Counted from the first letter of the stretch, positions 23,601 through 36,202 are shown. The stretch is DNA of 64,000 bases from Ophiocordyceps camponoti-saundersi (nom. inval.) (GCA_003339415.1 PDHQ01000003.1:186001-250000); one strand, 5' to 3'. The notes: generated by a model not told the origin, from the letters alone. Translations and numbers: made by a program.

Positions 23601-24359
23601 TCAGACGGCGATGTCTTCGAGAGCGGCGACAGGGTGCGCAAGCGGGCGCTGGCCCAGGCCGAGTGGACGGGCGGCGTTAAGCGATACGTCGTCAAGGCGC
23701 TGCTGCCGGGCGACGAGGGCCAGGGCACGCTCAACATTTACGCCGGCAAGCGAGGGTTAATGCACAGCATCAAGGACATCCCGCACCCTTTAGCGTTGGC
23801 GCTTCCGGTTGTGCACACGGGTGAGAACCCGCCTTACGAGTTCGTGACGCGGCATCCGACGCCGCACGCCCAGCGCCACGACATCTACGTGGTGCAGCCG
23901 CAATGCCAGCGGCTCGCGCTGAACAACACCTTTGTCTTCGCCATCCGCCAACACCCGAGTTCGCCGGTGGGCGGCGGGTCCCTGACGCCGGCTTCCAACC
24001 CAGGAACGACGAGTCCGGTCCCGTACGCGCGGCCGTCTTCGGCTATGAGCATAGCGGCCTCCAGCGTCTCCAACCCGAGCTCGTCAGCCAGCGGCACCGT
24101 GGCAGGCAAGAAGCCGGCCAAGTTGGCCATACAGACGCCAGGCGGAAAGATCCTGCGCCTTATGAGGAAGGAGGAGCGGCGCGGCGTCGGCGTCGGAATT
24201 GGGGTCAGGTCGGCGCCGGCGGCAGGCGAGGAGGCGGGCGATGGCGGCACGTGGGAGACGATTATCAAGTGCTCCGAGAGAGGGCTCTGGCGCGGTCTAG
24301 TGCTGGCGGATCGCACTGCGCGTTGGTGCGTATTCGCCGAATGGGTATGCGTTGGTTAA
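20692..24359 (+). CDS. CYK3: Cytokinesis protein Cyk3 (SH3 + transglutaminase-like)
   Basis: Two exons, 20692-20766 and 20820-24359, encode 1204 aa. The short first exon (MVPAPPLLPTQFPCWCRAIYSWGGE) continues directly into an SH3 domain (SKRDLGFIEGDLIECLNAGDGSWWVGRLYR...GSFPSNFVEVL), residues about 12-70. A Pro/Ser-rich disordered region of some 550 residues follows. At about residues 735-870 is a transglutaminase-like fold: AIFTWVAERICWEQDAEG, KRACAEEYAALVMDMCCAAGLECEMVRGF, NHWWNAVLVDGEWRMMDCC. Fungal Cyk3 binds the actomyosin ring and septum machinery and its transglutaminase-like domain is generally thought not to be an active enzyme (family knowledge). The His (NHWW) and Asp (MMDCC) positions are present here. 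The conserved end (GTWETIIKCSERGLWRGLVL) supports the stop. Confidence 0.93.
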
Positions 24360-25078
24360 TTAGAGCAGGCCCAAGGACAGGCGTTGCGAGACGGCGTTGA
24401 AGGGAGAGAGAAGGGGAGGGGAAGGGGGGGGAGTTCAAAGGGAGGCAACGGGCGATGCATTGGCTGGCGTCAGCGACGATTGCATATAGCAGGGACTATG
24501 TATGTACGATGCTTTGTAGAGGTATGTATGTATGGTACAGGCCTTGGCATTTAAAGAATGTACAAGCAGTCGTGAGCGAGCGGCCCATCTTCGATAATCG
24601 ATGGTGGAATCAAGGATGACAATGACTTTATCATCGGAACCGACGTCGATGTCGGCTGGTGTAATCCGTGGACCGTACGGAGTACATGCTCCTAATTACT
24701 AATCGAATTGCGGCTAAACCAGCCTTGTGAGCCAAGGTACGTCTGTAGATATCTGGTGACATGTCTGCACGCGGCGCGACGCACGGTTCCGTCGCGTAGA
24801 TACCTATCGCGCCCAAATTAGGTAGGTAGGTTCCGCCCGGACGTCGAACCTCGTCGCTCTCTTTCATTACCTCTCCTCTCACACACTCACACAAGTTTAC
24901 CATCTTCTACTCTTCCCTTCGCGACATCCCTTCCTCCTTGACTGGGATCTCCCTCTATGCGCGCCAATCCTCCGAGGCGAGGCCACGACCGCGACGACGA
25001 CGACGAAGACGAAGACGACGCCGATCATGAAGGCATGAGGCTCGCCTCCTCCATCCCGCCCAGAGCCGACGGCGTGAC
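24360..25078. other. Interval between CYK3 and MAU2
   Basis: CYK3 downstream and MAU2 upstream sequence. It includes ATGTATGT repeats near 24500-24535, an inverted-looking CGTACGGAGTAC motif near 24673, and a short upstream open frame (24957-25081, acidic Asp-rich) that ends just past the MAU2 ATG and could be a uORF. No other gene seen. Confidence 0.55.
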
Positions 25079-26658
25079 ATGACCTACAGCGGCCCGCTGC
25101 CCTCAGGGCCGCCCTTTTCGGGTCATCACGACCCTTACGAGGGCCAGCCCGCCGCCGTCTTACATCCTTCACATCATGTGCCGGATCGGGGCCTGCTTCC
25201 CAATGGCGGCGCCGGTCAAGACCAGTTCTATGACGTCCAGCAGCAGCAGCAGCCTCAGCAGCCTCAGCAGCCGATTCAACATGCGCAATTTCTCAATCAT
25301 AGTCGGTTCCATGTGCCGACACAACAGCAGAATATGGCGCAGTATGACATGCCTGTCGGAGCCTACGCCAACGACGACCGCTTCGATCATCAGCAGCAGG
25401 CGCATCATGGCTTCAGCAACGTACCGCAGGCACAGCTGATGCATTTCAACCCGCAAGTCCCGGATGGCTATGCCGCGTCTATGTCACAGCAATCACCCAA
25501 CTTATCTACCTTACCTCAGCAGCACTTCTATCAGACCACAGCACCACCTCATCAACCTCTTCACGAACCGCGCCCCTCGCCTCAGATTCCGCACCCTACG
25601 ACTCCCTCGCGATCCAGTCATCCCCTCCCTCCCCCTCCCCTTCTTTCTCCTCAGCAGCAGCAACTACTACAACAGCAACAGTTACCGCGGCAGCAGCAAC
25701 TACAGGGTCCGCCATCCCCAGTGCCAAATCATCAGCAACAAATCCCGCCGCAATCGCCACAGCAGAGCTCGCGGCCGCATCATCGGCCTCCGGCGCCGCA
25801 ACAACTTCCGCCTATAGCCTCGCAGCTGCCGCTGTCTCAAGCACCTCGGCCTGCGGCCCAACAAGACTACGACTTTATTAACCCGCAAGACATCCTGCAA
25901 GCGTCTCCTCCGCCGCCCATCGCCATGGGCATCAATCAGAGCTCGGGATACCAAATACCTGAACCTACACCAGCAGACGACGCCGCCAGACCACAGTCTT
26001 CGATTCCCGTCAAATCTCCTCCCGCTACATCACATCCGGCCCTCTTCGCTCCACTCAAAAGACCCGAGGCTAAGTTCGAGCCGCCCAGGATCAAATCGAG
26101 TCCTCGCTCCTCGGTCTCCAATTCTCCCGCGCTCTCGGCGAGGTCGCCAAGCCTTGCGAAAAAGTCGCCTGCCATTCCGTCCAAACCATCGCCGGTGAAC
26201 ACCGGGCCTATCATGGTGGCCATAGCAGAAGAGTGCCTCGACAAGGCGCGCTCCGCCGTGCACGACGTGGCCATGTCCTTGCACCCCGAAAGGGTTGACG
26301 AGTATCAGAGGCTGATTGTCACTAGCCTGTCTTGCCTTGAAGCGACCCTGCAGAATTGCTGTCTTTCGCCGAGAGAAGAGGCGCGCGTGCGTCTCAGATA
26401 TGCCTCTACTCTGCAAGAGGAGACGGAAAACCTGATGGAGGCGGAGATGGCCCTGGGAAAGGGTATCACGCTCTGCGACAAGGTGAGCCAACAGTACCGA
26501 TCCGTGGGTAGCTATTTTGGCTGACCATCGATAGCACCGACTGGTAGACCTCAAGTACTGTATGCAATATTCCATGTTAAAGGTTCTCTTCCAGCGCAAT
26601 CACAAAGCCGCCCTGAAAGCCGTCGACGGCCACATTTCGGACTGTCAAGCGTGAGTAG

Positions 26659-26741
<83 letters not shown>

Positions 26742-28419
26742 CTTTCTACTCGTGAACGCGGGCTCGGTATAGACTGAGGCTGCCTACAGGTTCAAACACA
26801 TCCAATGGTATTATGCGTTTCGACTTCTCAAGTCGGCTTTCTATATGGAAATGGGGAGCGCTTCAGACGCCGGGGCCGTCGAGAACATCCGTTCCGTTCA
26901 GTTACTCGCCGACGTTCGAGGTGACAAGGCTCTTAGTGTCTTCGCATATCTCTTTGAGGGACTCATCCAGCTCAAGACGTGCAAGGACGGCAACATCGAA
27001 CGAGTTCAGGCCTGTCTCGCCCAGGCCGCCAAGTTCCAGTTCAACCCAGCGGCTCGGTCTGTGCAGTTGGATGTACTGGCCCTCTTACTCGACTTTGCGT
27101 CGAGCTTACACCACCAGAGCGCGGAAAACACGGCGCAGAAGCTGCGTCTGCTTCAGAAACGGCTGGACGAGTGCGACGAGTGGCACAACGCAAAAGCAGA
27201 GTTCTTGGTGCCAATCAAGAAGCAGCCGTCGAACGCGAGGACGGTGAGCGAGGACACGACGGCCATTGTGCGCGCGGGCGATGGCGACTCGCCCTATGAC
27301 TACCTGGTCATGTCCTTTGTGACGAAGGTGGAATTGAGATCGCTCGTGTACGTCTGATTGCGGTCCCCGACTCCATCCATGTCCGCTGACGCGGCGACGC
27401 ATGCAGGTTTACTTTTAGCGGTCTGGCCAACATGCACAAGTCCGTGACGCAGGTCCATCGCTCGACCGAGTACTGGAGGGAGGGACTGAGGATTCTCGAA
27501 ACCTGTAAGCACCAGCTTCCTGTTGAGTATCGATGACCTACTCGTGGGGGAACTTTGGCTGATTGCGCTCATGATTGCTACAGGGGATGATTCTACGGCC
27601 AATATACCATATGGGCCACCTGTCTCACTGGCAACGGCTATCCGACAGCGGGTTTGGCGCATCGAGGCGCAGGCCTACCTCAACGCCCTCCTGGGGCTGA
27701 TGATGTCGAGCCAATGCCAGTGGGGCATGGTGAAGCAGATCCTGGTCAAGCTCGGGACGCTGGTGACGGCGACGACGCAGCCGGCCGTGCAGCTGCTCTC
27801 CATGTACCTGACGGGCGTCTACCATCAGGGCATCGGAGACTTGCAGGGCGCGCTGCACATCTTTCTAGACGGCCGCTTCGCCGTGCCGCAAAAGTCGGCG
27901 GGCGTAAAGACGGGCCAACGCGAGATTGCGCTGCTGGCAGGCTTGAACCGGCTCTGGATCATGCAGCACCCGTCTTGTCGCAACGACAGAGAGACGCGGG
28001 ACCTGGTGGAGCAGCTTCAGCCTCACTGCGCGAGCCATTGGAATGTCGACGTGCGCATCGCGTGGCACAACGCCGTGGCGGCTCTCGAGACGGACCCTCC
28101 GCAGCAGCTCAACCAGCAGAAGCAGCACATCCAAGCCGCCGTGACAGGATCAAAGTCGAACGGCAACGTCCTCGGCTCGGCCGTGACGCTCTGCATCATG
28201 CGAAGCCGACTGTTCGAGAACGTCATTGGCGAGCAGGCCCTCAAGAGCGCGAGGGCGGCATCCAAGCAAGCGCAGCGAAGCGGCAACATACTCTGGCAGA
28301 GTGTGGCGGACGGCATGCTCGCTCAGTCGTACGAGGTGCAAGGCCAGCGAGACGAGTCGAGACGGGAGTGGGAGAAGGCGACCAAGGAGGCGAGAGAAGC
28401 ATTTTCAGGCACCTTTTGA
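25079..28419 (+). CDS. MAU2: MAU2/SCC4 cohesin loading factor
   Basis: Exons 25079-26482, 26535-26650, 26790-27347, 27407-27504 and 27584-28419 join in frame to 1003 aa. Residues 1 to about 370 are Gln/Pro/His-rich and probably disordered. From about residue 385 the TPR-like superhelix typical of Mau2/Scc4 begins (VAIAEECLDKARSAVHDVAMSLHPERVDEYQRLI), with HRLVDLKYCMQYSMLKVLF, FKHIQWYYAFRLLKSAFYME and a C-terminal SVADGMLAQSYEVQGQRDESRREWEKA helix pair. With Scc2/Mis4 it loads cohesin on chromatin. The N-terminal Gln-rich extension is long for the family and its start rests on the first ATG only. The third exon is preceded by an intron containing an 80-nt C homopolymer. The gene is convergent with SF3B4. 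Confidence 0.92.
26659..26738. repeat. 80-nt C homopolymer inside a MAU2 intron
   Basis: Eighty consecutive C residues lie between the donor at 26651 (GTGAGT) and the acceptor at 26789. The intron is 139 nt, of which more than half is poly-C. It can be a true tract or a sequencing/assembly extension. Confidence 0.95.
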
Positions 28420-29039
28420 GGGTCTGGAACTGTCTTCTTGTTCTAATGTTTTTTTTTTGCTCATTTTTATGCATCGCTTTGTTTAAAGTCTTTTCTTGTC
28501 CTCTTCCTTCAACTACCTACCAACCGACCTCCTCTTACAATGGTCCTCATATCCACTCCACTTCTTTCTCTGCGCGGCGTTGTGTCTTGCTCCGTCTTCA
28601 CCGGCAAGCCCGAGGCGTTTCTTCATCTGCGATGGAGTTCTGCATGGAAGATGAAGGAACGAAGAAAAAAATGAGTGCCGTATGTAACATGGCTCCCTTT
28701 TTGATTGACAACATTTTGTCTTCCTCCGGATGGATAGGAGAAGAAAAGGGAAGAGAGAGATGAAGAACAAGAAAAAAGAGAGAGAAGTGTAAGATGTGAT
28801 TTATCTGGTCGGAATTGGTTACCAACCCGTGTAGTAGGAGACGACGTAGCTCAGGAGGGTTTGTGACTAAGAGCTGTGCTTCTCGCAACTCACCTCGTAG
28901 AGATAGTTCCGGTGAAGAAGAAGGGGGAGGGAAGAGCCCCTTTTGTCGGTTTCGACTCTTCAGGATCTATACCGCAACTTTTGAGCAGCGGAAGACTTGT
29001 GAAGAAAGAAGAAAAGGAGAGAGGATAATCCCCTTTGCT
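28420..29039. other. Convergent interval MAU2 / SF3B4
   Basis: Downstream regions of two convergent genes. T-rich and purine-rich stretches (about 28445-28505, 28740-28795, 28915-29035) are seen; no further gene is supported. Confidence 0.6.
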
Positions 29040-30245
29040 TTAGCGACGAGGGAAACCCGGCGGAGGCTGAAATCCAGGAGGCAGTCCAGGAGGAGTTCCG
29101 GCCGGACCAGGAGGGGGGACGGGGAAGCCAGGGGGCGCAGGGCCGCCGGCGAAAGGTGGAGGCGGAGCGGGTGCGCCGTTGGGAGGCCGGAAGCCGCCCG
29201 GGTGGTAGTCGGCAGGATTGTTGAAACCGGCTGGGCCCTGGGGTGGACGAGCAGGCAGGCCCGTAAGCCCGGGCGGCAGCGGGGGGACGACAGCACGGCC
29301 GGGCCCATGAGGCGGGGAAGAATGGTGGCCGACAGCGTTGAACATGGGAGGGCCAGGACGGCCGAGGCCGGAGGGCGGCGGGGCGAAGCCATTGGGCATG
29401 CCGTGGTGAAGAGGCGCGGCGCCGCCGGGAGGTTCGAATCCGGGAGGAGGTGCTGCCTTGGGCGCGACCGCGGCGGCGGCGGCGGCAGGACCCGTAGGCG
29501 GGACGGGCTGAGTCGGGGCCTGAGGCTGAGAAAGGAATGCCTGAGGAATGGGCTGGGCCTCGGGAACGATGTTGCGGATTTTGGCCTGGGCGGCGAGTTC
29601 TCTCTCCGCATCGTCGCCGTGACGTTCTCCTTTGCCGTCCTTTTTGAAGGCGTACTGTACGGAGACCTCCTTGCTGAGGATATACTGTCCGTTGAGGTTT
29701 GCGATGGCGGAGTCGCTGCTCTCAAAGTCTGCAAAGCTGACGAAGCCGAAGCCCTTGCTGGCGGCGTTATCGTCGCGAGCGACCTTGGGAAGGCTGAGCA
29801 GGGGTCCGAAGCGAGTAAAAGTATCGTAAAGAATCTTCTCGTCCACCATATGATCGAGATTGCCGACGAAGAGCTCAGCACCGATATCGGCGCCCTTCTG
29901 CTTATCGGCGCTGGCCTTGTTGACGCGTAGGGGCTTGCCGTAGACCTTGATGCCGTTCATCACCTGAGAAGCGTACTCTGCGTCCTGGGGACCGCGGAAC
30001 TCTACGAAGCCGAAGCCCTGATGATTCTGGGTGACGCGGTCGCGCGGCATGTGGATGTTGTGAATTGGGCCCATTTGGAGCATGATTTCGTATATGGTTG
30101 CCGTGGTGGCGCGCTCGTCGATGTTGCCTATGTAGACTGTTGCTTCCTTGTCCTGCTCCCTAGGAGGGTGGGACGGCTGGTTAGGGCTTGCGGGAAAGGG
30201 GGATAAGAATAGGAACCTGTCTTACCAGTGGCGGTTTTGCGCCAT
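29040..30245 (-). CDS. HSH49: Splicing factor 3B subunit 4 (Hsh49/SAP49)
   Basis: A 20-nt first exon (30245-30226, MAQNRHW) joins to 30159-29040, giving 379 aa. Two RNA recognition motifs are clear: RRM1 with RNP2 VYIGNI and RNP1 QGFGFVEF, and RRM2 with RNP2 LFVGNL and RNP1 KGFGFVSF. The order, spacing and inter-RRM sequence (NKASADKQKGADIGAELFVGNLD) match SF3b4/Hsh49. The C-terminal half is Pro/Gly-rich, as in homologues. In the U2 snRNP SF3b complex this protein contacts pre-mRNA upstream of the branch site and binds Cus1/SF3b2. The start lies 286 bp from the divergent TOM7 start, so the two probably share a promoter region. Confidence 0.95.
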
Positions 30246-30531
30246 CTTGACTTGTTGCAGACGGTGTCTGCGCGGAAGCTGGAGGGTGGAAATCTGCTAG
30301 GGGGGAGGGAAAGATATTTCGAGGTGAGGTGAGGTGAGTGAAAAGGCTGAGAAGAAAAAGGTACAGCCTGGTTGGTGGATGGGGTTGGAAAAAAAAGGGG
30401 CCCACTCTAGCTTGGACGGGCCGGTGATGATCCGTCGCAGCTATCAGTCCCGAAATCTTCGCATTGTGAAAAGCAGCCTCTTCGCTCTTTATTCCTCGAC
30501 TGTCGCAAAGATCTACTTGGACCAGCCCATC

Positions 30532-30857
30532 ATGTTCACTCTATCGGAAGAATCAAAGGTCCGCAAAAAATGGATTCTTCTGAGAGACGACTCACTGACG
30601 ACCAAGTCTACAGGAGCGCATCACGCGGCTCATCGACGTCTCACGCGTCGCCATTCACTAGTAGGCCGGTTCGGGTTTCTACAGCGGCCACATCGGATCT
30701 GACCTTGTTTCTTTGGCAGCGGCTACCTTCCTCTCATTCTCTATCTCGGTGCGTTCATCACAGTTCCCGGGACGTTGGTGTGGCAGCGATTGACTGAAAC
30801 GTCCACACAGGCTACACTCGCAGCCAGCCCCGGCCCTATTTGATCCAGTATGAATGA
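30532..30857 (+). CDS. TOM7: TOM7, mitochondrial outer-membrane translocase small subunit
   Basis: Four tiny exons (30532-30558, 30614-30660, 30720-30748, 30811-30857) give a 49-aa protein. In pieces it reads MFTLSEESKERITRLIDV, SRVAIHYGYLPLILYLGY and TRSQPRPYLIQYE. This matches Tom7: an amphipathic cytosolic N-terminus (LSEESKERI), a single tail-anchor-type membrane helix (HYGYLPLILYLGYTRS) and a short basic intermembrane end. Tom7 is a subunit of the TOM complex that modulates its assembly and stability. The exon phases (0, 2, 1) are all consistent, donors are GTCCGC, GTAGGC and GTGCGT, and each acceptor is CAG. No single open frame shows this gene; it appears only after splicing. Confidence 0.93.
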
Positions 30858-31368
30858 CGCCGCGCCGGAAACAAGAGCTTGGCAATGTACTGACACGCTA
30901 CAAAGCTTGCTTTCGCCTCTCGCATAGTTGAAAGATGGCGAACCTCTCCGATTATCAACAACAGGATGGATGGGCTACGATACACTGGGCGGCTGAACGG
31001 AGAAGACATTCCGGACGGCTAGCAAGCGGGTGAACCATGTACGAGTATCGCTACCCCCAATCACTAGAGGGGCGAGCGTTTCAGCAGAAGCACTCCATGA
31101 CGGCATGATTTTGCTTTCACAGTAGGCGTTGTTGCAATAGAGCGTGTTGCTGTTGCGCCGGTATTAGCAAGAGCTGCAACTACAAAAAGTCCATGACATG
31201 GTTGTTATGGACGTTGCATCGAAAAGGCTTCAGCTACGTGATGATGTCGGGTCGTGGTATAGGGTAGGGTCGTCAAAATGACGTGCCGAGATGTCAGTTC
31301 GACCTTAAAATTCGGAACGACCAGCATCAAGGACCGCGAACAATGCGCCGCTCCGCATCCCACCTCAT
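30858..31368. other. Interval between TOM7 and mitochondrial carrier
   Basis: Non-repetitive sequence of mixed composition. It holds the TOM7 3' end and the carrier's upstream region. I see no gene or RNA structure in it. Confidence 0.55.
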
Positions 31369-32375
31369 ATGCCCACAACCAGCGATGCGGGCCCGTCTCC
31401 CGCCACGGTCGAATCGACGGCGGGCCTCTGCGCCGGCACGGTAGCGACGCTGGTGGTGCATCCGCTCGACATTGTCAAGACGCGCATGCAGAGTCGGTGC
31501 AACTTGCTATTTTCTTCTTGGGTGCATACGTACATGGATACCGGAGCTATTCCTGACCCTTGTTCCTCTCTATGACAGTTCACCGCGGCAAGCGACCTAC
31601 GACGATGGCGGTTCTCCGCGGCCTGACGCGCACCTCGCGGCCGGTGGCGTCGCTGTATCGCGGCCTGACGCCGAACCTGGTGGGTAACGCGGCAGGATGG
31701 GCGACCTTCTTCTCGGCCAAGGCCCAGGCGGAGCGATTCCTAGCCGGACCTGGAGGGAACCCTTCGGCGGCCGACACGTTCGTGGCGTCGGCGGGGGCGG
31801 GATGCGCGACGGCAGCGTTGACGAATCCCGTATGGGTGCTCAAGACGCGCATGCTATCGACGGATCGCGGAGCGGCGGGGGCGTACCCCTCCATGGTGGC
31901 CGGGGCGGTTGCCGTGTGGAAGACGGAGGGCTTGCGAGGCTTCTACCGGGGACTGGCCGTTTCGATGCTCGGGGTCTCGCATGGGGCCGTGCAATTTGCC
32001 GTCTACGAGCCTGCGAAGCGAATGTACCTGTCACGACGAAAACGAAGACGACGAGACGTCGACGACGCCTACTTGCCGACGGAGGCCACGATGGCCTTGT
32101 CGACGGGGGCCAAGCTCGTGGCAGGGGCCGTCACTTATCCGTATCAGGTGCTTCGCAGCAGATTGCAGAACCAATGGGCGGACGAGAGGTTCGGGAGGGG
32201 CTTCTTCGCCGTCGTTGCCAACACGTGGAGGCTGGAGGGCGTCGGGGGCTTCTACCGCGGCTTAGTGCCGGGGGTGGTGAGGGTGATGCCGGCAACGTGG
32301 GTGACGTTTTTAGTGTACGAGAAGGTCAAGTATTATCTGCCGCGGATATGGGGGCGAGGAGAATTCCATGTCTAG
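31369..32375 (+). CDS. Mitochondrial carrier, FLX1 (FAD)/folate transporter type
   Basis: Two exons, 31369-31492 and 31579-32375, encode 306 aa, the usual SLC25 size. The three repeat signatures are visible: HPLDIVKTRMQ in repeat 1, NPVWVLKTRM in repeat 2 (Trp replaces the acidic residue) and TYPYQVLRSRLQ in repeat 3. The P-x-W and P-Y-Q-V-[LI]-R-S-R-L-Q variants are characteristic of the Flx1/mitochondrial folate carrier subgroup rather than nucleotide carriers. GFYRGL occurs twice after the repeats. The protein is an inner-membrane transporter; in yeast Flx1 supplies flavin cofactor to the matrix. The donor GTCGGT is less canonical than its neighbours, but the joined codon (A plus TT) keeps the frame. 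Substrate assignment is by subgroup signature only. Confidence 0.88.
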
Positions 32376-33868
32376 GTAGGTAGGGAGATGGGGTGAAGGG
32401 GAGGGTCAAGTAAGCACTTGCTCCTGTTCGGGGGTTTGATATTCGTCTTTTGAGAGGAGGGAAAAGCCGAGATGAGGAGCGGCCCGGTCCGGATGCTACG
32501 GCACCCTGTTCCGCCACGGTAAAGGCAATTTCGCCTTTCCCCCGGGTGGCGACGCGGTGTGCGGTGAAAAGACCGATATTGAACGGTGCTATCGGAGTCT
32601 AATATCGGGGAAGAGGGTGGTTCAACGCCCACGACGATGAGCGCGCCCGTTGCAAAGCCTCTTTCCCTGCCCTTTCTTGTTACTTTTCCTTTCCCACTAT
32701 CCGTATCGGATCCCCTTCCCCCGGACCCGGTACAGTTAGACGTTTAGGGGGGGGGGGGGGGGGGGGTGGGGTAGGAAGCACACGCTATAGACGGACGAAA
32801 CCGGGTCCCCGGCAGTGTTTACGCGTATCTATCAAGTTTCCGAATAAGGAGATGGGAAGAAGCAAGGGGAGAGAAAAGGAAAAAAAAAGGGGGTGAGGGG
32901 AGGGTGGGGGGGCAAGGCCGAGAAGGGGGAGGGGGGGGCGTATCTGGATCGAATCGAAAGTTTTTTTAAACAATGAGTCTGGAAGCCGATCTCTTCTGCC
33001 GATCGGCAGGACTTTTTCTCGCCCTTTTTTTCTCTCGTGGTCATCGCTGATGAAGTTTACGAACAGGAAGATGGAAGGGAAGGGAAGGGAAGGGTGGGGT
33101 TTGGCGGCGGATTTCCCCTCCTCCCCCGGGGGGTGGAGGTGAGAAGGGGGAGGGGGGGGAAAGGAACCCTAGATTGCCTACATACCCCAGGTTCGAGGAA
33201 AAGGTAAAAGGAAAATAAGAGAAGAAGAAAAGAAATGAGATACAGATTGAAGACGATGGGGATAGGGACGGTGATGATGATGGTGGTGATGATGAGAAAA
33301 AGAAGTAGATAAAAGAAGGAAAAAAGAGGTTTCGAGATGGATGAAACGGTTTTTTTCCTTTGCCTTTTTTTACTTTGTACATCCTTCTCTTTCTTCTTCT
33401 TCTTCTTCTTCTTCTTGTTCTACGTACGGACATAGCTAACGCCAACGCGTCACGCGCAGCAAGGCAGTATGTATGTGTGTATGTATGTATGTATGTAGTC
33501 CGTATCCCGTAGTACTATGGATGTAGGTGCTATGTGCTACGGATAGCGCCTCAGGAACAGCAAGGTCAGAGACGATTATCACTGCAGCCGTCGGTCGCGT
33601 TGGCCGGGCCGACGATGGACCGGACTAGGCCAGCCTTGGACCGGGCTAGGCCAAGGTTTTCCCAAGGGGGGAGGGAGGGAGGAAGGGAAAGCAGGAGAGT
33701 GAGTGAGTGAGTGAGTGTCGTCATGGACGAGGAAGCGGGCGCGGCTTATTGTACATACACCTAATAGAGCCACACCCCCCCTCCCTCACGCGGGCAGGCG
33801 TGTAAGGAAAACAGGTACATACCCTTCGATCGTTGCAGGTTGATCAGTTGTCATCGGGCAGCGTGGAC

Positions 33869-33870
<2 letters not shown>

Positions 33871-33919
<49 letters not shown>
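33871..33919. repeat. GA dinucleotide repeat
   Basis: Nearly uninterrupted GA repeat with two AA interruptions, on the plus strand, in the gene-poor region. Confidence 0.9.
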
Positions 33920-35270
33920 GTTTAGAAAGAAAGCTAGCGATGACGTCGGGACATCGGGGCGAGAGAAGAAGACGAGACAAGACCTACGAGCGAAGAGGCT
34001 TAGAGTTGACGCAGTGACGGGGAACTGGGGTGTGCGAGAGCGAGAGCGAGAGCGAGTGAGGGGTGGGGGAGAGAATCAAAGTGACAACTGACAAGAGGAA
34101 CCACCCACCTCTCCCCCCTCTCTCTCAGTCTCTGTGTTCCCCCCCCCATATCATCCTCCTCTCCATCTCATTTTGATGAGAAGAAGAGCCGAGGTTTGAT
34201 ACACTATTGTTCTTTAAAACCTTTCTCATCTCTTTCTTTGGTGTATGTATGTACCTATGTACGGATATGTGTATGTATGTCAAGATATATATATACATAG
34301 TATGCACATGTAAAAAATGTGTCATGGGTTTATGTACATATGGCTGGGTGCCTGGATGGATATTCGCCGTGTTCCTGAGCGAGTGAGCCTCTCTCCCAGT
34401 TGCTTTTCTCGGCGTGCTTTTTCCTTTCTTAATTTCTAGCATGAGCCTCTTTCTTTTTTTTTCTTTTCCTTTTTCTCTTCCTTCCCCCCTCGTCTCTGGG
34501 TTTTTTTTTTTTTTTTGCTTAATCTGTACCTGCTCTTTACAGGGGTGAAGACAAGGTGGAAGGGGTGGGTTAATGATGGATTGGGGGGAGGGGGGGGGAT
34601 AGATACCATGTACGGAAGACACAACCTGGCTGTCTTCTTTCTTTCTTTTTTCTTCTTCTTATTTTCATTTTCTATCTCTCTCTCGTCGCACGCCCCCCAT
34701 CATCATTCTATCTATCGAAACGCCGTTTTTTTTTTCTTTCTCTTACTGGGGATGCGGGCAGGGGAGAGCGGGAAGGAAGAGGAGGGGGGGGGGGGGAGGG
34801 GGAAGACGGCATTTCCGAGGTCGCCGATGGGGGAAGAAAAGAATTGGTGGTGGCTTTTTGGATGGTCCCCTATCCGTGCTACCACGTTCCCCCAAGGACC
34901 GACCCAAGGACCGAGCTTTTGACGAGACGCTGATTTATTTATTTATTATTCTTATTCTTGCTGCTTGTTATTTTACTACGAATTATTTTTACTTGCCTTG
35001 TGCCTTGAAGGCTCTTCATCTATCAATACATACATACATACATGGACGTACGGATACATACGCTTACCCCCCTGCCCCCCCCAGAGATGACATGACAAGA
35101 TAGAATGCATATCCGTACATAATCCGTACATACGTCCGTATATACTGGAAAGAACAGGGAATAAAACAGTTAATTAACTTTGGTAGCCATCCATCTAGTC
35201 AAAGAGGCGAGATTATCTGGATACGAGAGAGAACCGAGGTACGTAAAGGCCTTCCACCCCAAGGCCCCCG

Positions 35271-35314
35271 AGGCAAGGCAAGGCAAGGCAAGGCAACGCG
35301 AGGCAAGGCAAGGC
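35271..35314. repeat. Pentanucleotide AAGGC tandem repeat
   Basis: Tandem copies of AAGGC/GGCAA with one variant unit (AACGCG), ending in a GCATGCATGC run. Confidence 0.85.
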
Positions 35315-36202
35315 ACGCATGCATGCAAGGCACCACCTCTGGGAGAACGGGGGGGTTTATTTTTTTCCCTTCCTTGCAAGGAAATAGAGAGAGGCTATGG
35401 GTAGGGAAAATTCTGACCTGCCCAAGGGAGCGTGGTGCGGCAATCGCGCGTCACTTCTTCTCCGTATCATCATCTACCGAGTCGATGAAGATAAAGGTAG
35501 CGAAACGATGCCATCCATGGATAAAGCGTGTGTTGACAGACGAGATGAGCTTCACCCTTCCCCCCCCCTCACCCTTCTTTTCCGTCTCTGTTTCATTCCT
35601 TTCTTTCTTGAACTTTTGCTTTTGGTTCTGAGTGACAGATGGGGGGGGGGGGGGGTTTCAGGCTTCATCGTACCGTCTTTTTTTTTTCTTCATCTTCAAC
35701 CCTTTTTCTCCTTCCCCCCACCATCATCCATCCATCGCATTTGGAAAAGGATCCATCTCATATGGAAAAGGAAGGGAGGCGGGAAGGGAAAGAAAAAAAA
35801 CGCTGGTTGAAGTCAATCGTCGTCTTTTTTTCTTCCTTCCTTTCTTCCTTTGCTATATTTAGGGACCGTCATTTCTGTAGATGGGCTATGGGGAGGCTAA
35901 GGCTTTAGGCGCCGCTGATTACGGATTAGAGCCCGCTGCCTAGCTTGGTTGGTACTGGCAGATGGTAGGAGGAAGGCACGGATATATAGCAGTAGTAGGT
36001 AGCCAGAGGGAAGAGAACTCATCTCTCATCACCGGATATATTTAGACTTGACCATCTGTCTATGTATGTCTGTATGTACATACTTGTAGTGACCTGTGAA
36101 GAAAATCTCACCATCTCCCACAGCCTCGTCGACGAGAAGAAAAGAAAGTACGGAGTAGACTGGCTTCGACTGCCTTGTTTCGTCCCTCATACATAGGTAT
36201 CT

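Noticed and set aside
29430..29450. GGTTCGAATCC, resembling a tRNA T-arm
   Set aside because: It lies inside the SF3B4 coding sequence and no acceptor or anticodon arm surrounds it.
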